DNA from: Viscum album
Lineage: Eukaryota; Streptophyta; Magnoliopsida; Santalales; Viscaceae
Direction: 5' to 3'
Assembly: GCA_963277665.1 (NCBI GenBank)
Contig: OY728153.1
Location: 269,922,250-269,986,249, forward strand
Length of the DNA stretch: 64,000 bases
In this document: positions 59,674-64,000 of the stretch, piece after piece
Layout: the number at the start of each line of letters is the position of its first letter
How positions within the stretch are numbered: position 1 is the first letter of the stretch
Notes under the pieces: generated by a model
Seen by the model: only the letters and a program-made list of their open reading frames with translations
Told to the model about the DNA's origin: nothing
The model's database searches: none
Program-made: the position numbers and the translations under genes

Positions 59674-60879
59674 ACTTAGTGGATTATAAGTAAAATAACG
59701 GGTTGTTTTTGTTGATGAATAGAAATTCCATAATAATATCATTAAAAATTTCTTGATGAAAATACCCCTTTCACTTTGAAAATCACTTTTAAAAACATTT
59801 TTTTAAATTATAAGGAAAAACATTTTATTTGAAAATAACCTTATAAATTTTTAATGGATTATTAAAATTAATGAGTGTTCAAGATGGAAGAAATATTCTG
59901 TTAATACCAAGTATGTTAAAATAGATATTCCATTCACATTTTTTGGTTAAAATTCTAAAAGTACCTTGTTTGGAAAATAACAAGAAGATTAATTTTAGAC
60001 CATTTTGTAAAAATTAAAACTTGGGTAAACATTTATTTAATAAATAATTATATAATATTAAAAAAATCATTTAAAATATTTTATAAAAAATATAGATATG
60101 GAAGAAAAAACATTTTCAATCAAATAGAGAAATAAAGTTTGATTTTATTTAAAAATTTATCTCAATCATTTTAAGTAACAAAGAGAGGAAAATTGTACTA
60201 TAAAAAATTTCATTAATAAACATAGAATAAGAAAATTAAAAATTTTATTAGAAAAGGATTAAATAATTCTATGTAATGTAAATTCAATCATAAATAATCC
60301 TGATTAAAATGAGATTGAAGAATAAACCCTTACCATTTTGGGAACATTTGAATCATAACCTACAAAAATGAAATAAATTAAAATGAAACATTAAATACTG
60401 GGAATATAAATATATTCATGATATATAATATCAAATGGGAATTATATACACCTCATAAAAAATAATTAGGTTAATATTTACAAATATGTCTTAATGGATG
60501 TAAAATTGAGACGAAATCTCTTACAAAAATTATACCATTGAAGTAAGAATTAATAAATGAACTAAATATATGTATCAAATTTAAATCCATATAAAAAATT
60601 GGAAATTTAACATAAAATTATCAAAATTAATTACACACATAATCTCAGAATATTAAATACAATGAAAAAGTAATATAACCCAATGAAAAGAAATTGATTT
60701 AAGAAACCCATTACCAATGATAAATTTTGAGAAAAATACCCTGGGATAAAATAATTTTAATCGAAACATAAAATAAAATAAATTATTAATGATTCATGAT
60801 ATAAAATTTAAAATGGTATTATACACACCATAAAAAATAAATTGGTGCATAACATTAAAATATGCCTCAATAAAGGGAG
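59674..60879. other. AT-rich sequence with repeat fragments
   Basis: No genes. Stretches such as 'gattgagacgaaatc' (60505) and similar text at 60315 and 60885 are reverse complements of the 'ggatttcgtct' region of the long LTRs. This suggests fragmented minus-strand relatives. Confidence 0.45.
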
Positions 60880-62060
60880 ATTGAGACAAAATCCCTTACC
60901 TTAGGTTTGAAATCTTTCGTATGTGTCTGAAACCCCTGTATATTAAATATATTATATATATATATATATATTAAATAACCATAATTATGAGTATCAAACC
61001 TTATATGACTTATATTTTTTTATCACCCATTTATTAACAATTCTTTGTTAAAATCACTGTTTCGGGTAATAATTGCTTTGTTTTTTCATGCATGTTTTGG
61101 TTTGGTAGTTTTGATACTTGCACTTTGAACATGGTTCAATTATATCTAAAATTTTTATAATGATATAAATATAATATATATTAATTATATAAGTATTTAT
61201 AATATTCCATAAAAGTTAGTGATAGATAAATGAGTTATAACTTTATGGAGACGGTAGACTGCATGTATGCATGAATGTTGTTTTCATTATTTTGATAGAT
61301 GGAAAGAAATAAAATTAAATAATAAATAATTTTTTTAAAATAATCATTATATCATATAAATCACATATTTTTATCAAATCCATCCTTATTACCATCCATA
61401 TAAATTTAAAATGAAAAAAAATCACATTGCTTTGTAGTGGCGGTAGTCAAAAAGTACGCACAAGCGATGTTATTATTTTCCAATAGATTGGAAGGTAAGA
61501 AGGTATATGTGATATTAAAATTAAATAAGTATAATTATTTCATAAATTTCATATATATACCTTAAATACATCTTTATATCCATCCATGATATTTGGTAAT
61601 TGAAAATAAATTACATTAGTTCGCGAGAGGGTAGTCCACCGTACACACGATCAATGATTTCATTTCCCATTTTATGGAAGAGGAGTTGAATATAGGTTAT
61701 AATAAAATCTAATTATATGGTACATAATTATTTTATTATATTTTAATTATTAATAGATGAATGAATGTGTTAAAATAATAATTTAAAAAGAAAGATCTTA
61801 GTTAAGACAATTACCTTCGCTTAGAAAAACCTCCTTTGAATATTTTATTAAGGACCCTAGGGATAGTCTTTTGGTAAGACCAGAATCTTTATAACATGGA
61901 TAAGAATTTTTTAGAGATATTTTTATAGGATTTCGTTGAGCTAAATGGCTTAATATTCCTAAATAAGTGATGTGAGGATGTTCCTTTTTATAATTGAGGA
62001 GTGGAATTTTTGTAAATAGCCAAAACTATTCAATAATGGGAATTCACTCTCAACCCAAGT
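60880..62060 (-). mobile_element. Minus-strand fragment related to the long LTR
   Basis: Reverse-complement landmarks of the long LTR occur in reverse order: 'gattgagacaaaatccctta' (60885), three GC-richer modules ('gagacggtagactgcatgta' at 61248, 'ggcggtagtcaaaaagtacg' at 61440, 'gggtagtccaccgtacacac' at 61627), and the promoter region near 61990 ('cctttttataattgaggag'). It corresponds to about 16560-17890 of the 5' LTR. No termini or TSD were found. Confidence 0.6.
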
Positions 62061-64000
62061 GCCTAAAAAATTAATAAATAATATATTGGATGTAATTTAA
62101 CGTATATTATCACCTAAAATACATGTTCTAAACATGTTATTCCCTTATCCTCTAAGTTTACTTACTCCTACCATTTTAGTTTTTACCACAATAACTAGTT
62201 TTTTTATTTACCTAGGTAATTTATCCTTTAAAATTAAAAATAAATCAGTATTATTAGATAATTTGTGTCTAATTATTATAAATATTAAATCTATTTTATC
62301 AAATAAAAGTCCTATATTTTTGGAAAATTAATTTTAACATAGGCGCATGTAATGCACAAAACCCTGTTTTAACCTTAACCGTAGTAATTAATTTTAATTA
62401 TGTATACAATTCATTATAAAAAAAATTACATTGAAATTATTTGATAATATTAATTAATATAATTCCAAATATTTAATCTATTTTATCAAATTTAATTCAT
62501 CTAAGCGGTAAAATTTAATTTAAAATTAAACCAGAAAGGGTGATGAAAGTGCGGTTTTAGAAAGAAAAGTTTTCCTAAATAAGAAATATTTTTATATCAA
62601 AATTCAACATAGAATTTTTTAAAATGAACTAAATTGTATTAATAGTAATATAATTTAACTAATTTTACTTTTAAAACCATTTAAAACAAAATTTATCCTT
62701 TTAAATTCTTTAAATAAAAATATATTTTTTAATAAAAATCAGTATTTTCACTATTCATTAAAAATTTAATCATTTCATAATATTATGAAAAATTAAATAT
62801 ATGGTAATTTTGACATGTTTTTTTTTCAAAAATAATGTTTATATTTTCAAATAATTTTTCTTAAAGTCATACAAATTAATTTTAAAATAAGTTCACAAAA
62901 TGAGACAATACAAATTTTTTTGAAAAACATTGTTATTAAGCATAAAAACAGATTTATTATTATCACATGGTTGGAAAAATATTATATCAATGATAAATTT
63001 TTTATTGAATATATTATAGATATATTTCATTAAAATAATTCACCAATAGTGATCAATTTAATTTATTAAGATAAAAACACATTGTGTGCCTAAAAACTAT
63101 TTTTCAGCAAAACATTTCATTTAATTTCAATTGTTTTTTATTTTTATTTCTAATTGATTGATAAAAATAAATTTATTTATACATATGTGCACCATATAAT
63201 TTTTATAATTTAGTTATTCCTATTTACAACCACCAATTTAATGGCAAGTTTATAAGGTTATACTATATTAAGGTTCATTTAGAATCAGGATTGTGTGTAT
63301 TATAAGTTATCAAAGAGATTAACTTTATGATACATCGTAAAATATTAGGGTTTTACATTATACCCACATTTAATAATTTTTTTCTTCACAATTTTATCTT
63401 TCATTCCTAAATCAAGGGTTTGAAATTTGAAAATTCTTTTATGGAAAATCCACATTACAAAGGGTTAATAAAAACTCCTCTTAAAAATAGGGAAAGGGAA
63501 ATATGAAGGTCATCCAAAATAACACAAAAATATGTTTCCAAATATAAGAAAATTAATGGGAAGTGAAAATATGGACACAGAAGACAAGAATAATTCTCAA
63601 ATAATTATGGAGAGTGAAAAGATCATTGATCACAAGAAAGTTAATGATCAAGAGAAAGTTAATGATCATAAAACCATAAATATATGATTGGTAAAAACAC
63701 CATTGATTTACTAGAAATGAAGATAAATGCATAAGATTTTATTTCGAGATACTTTTCATAATGTTGATGGATTATTTTACTATCAAGATAGAGAACACCA
63801 ATAAATACACTTACTTGATATATTTTATATCAGAAGTAAAATTTCATCATTTGGTTGTGCTTTGATCAATTCACACTTCATTTCTTACTCCATGAAATTA
63901 ATATCCAAATGTTTTTTATGATTTAATCACTAAAATTAATTTTTAATGGATCATAAGATCCATAAAAGAGTGACAAGTGTTTTAATTTATCTCTAAATAT
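62061..64000. other. AT-rich sequence without recognisable genes
   Basis: Low-complexity A/T sequence. The open frame at 62134-62331 lacks any family signature. Repeated 'agttaatgatca' words occur near 63620-63670. Confidence 0.5.

Overview
The window is AT-rich nuclear DNA from a flowering plant. It carries nested transposable elements and no host gene that I can recognise. The family mix (chromodomain Ty3/gypsy elements with LTRs of 2-3.7 kb, Ty1/copia, an L1-type LINE, a CACTA transposon and a tRNA-type SINE) fits a large, repeat-rich plant genome. I cannot name the species. Every element coding region is broken by stop codons, frameshifts or deletions, so the locus looks like old, silenced heterochromatin.

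Layout. 1-4512: AT-rich sequence without genes. 4513-7260: a solo Ty3/gypsy LTR on the minus strand with a TATAT target-site duplication (TSD). 7266-14461: AT-rich sequence, possibly including the 5' LTR and leader of a copia element. 14462-15615 and 41678-42429: two halves of one Ty1/copia gag-pol, split by a 26-kb insertion. That insertion (15616-41677) is a chromovirus with LTRs of about 3.6 kb and a shrunken 3-kb interior. Its 5' LTR carries a complete second chromovirus (18126-28247, LTRs of about 2 kb, TSD AAAGA). Its 3' LTR carries a full-length L1-type LINE (34740-40368, 16-bp TSD). 42430-45420: an LTR plus the start of an interior, apparently inserted into the copia. 46435-59668: a third chromovirus (TSD AATAT) whose 5' LTR contains a non-autonomous CACTA element (48458-50601, TSD GTG) and whose 3' LTR contains a SINE (59009-59422, 17-bp TSD). 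59674-64000: AT-rich sequence, including a minus-strand fragment related to the 3.6-kb LTR.

The nest can be read as a timeline: copia first, then the long-LTR chromovirus, then the 2-kb-LTR chromovirus and the LINE in its two LTRs. Separately, the third chromovirus was hit by CACTA and SINE in its LTRs. Pairs of homologous LTRs supply the empty sites that prove the CACTA, SINE and LINE boundaries.

The least familiar signal is in the 18126-28247 element. The 13-bp palindrome TACACGCCGTGTA occurs in pairs whose centres lie 19-23 bp apart (two helical turns). There are four pairs in each LTR near its start, and at least seven in the untranslated leader, where five consecutive pair-to-pair steps are 92, 92, 92, 93 and 100 bp. 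Pair spacing is the same in both LTRs although many palindromes have lost CpGs. This looks like a dimeric protein-binding array or a structured leader. The 3.6-kb LTR family has its own regular feature, a GC-richer module repeated about every 190-200 bp.
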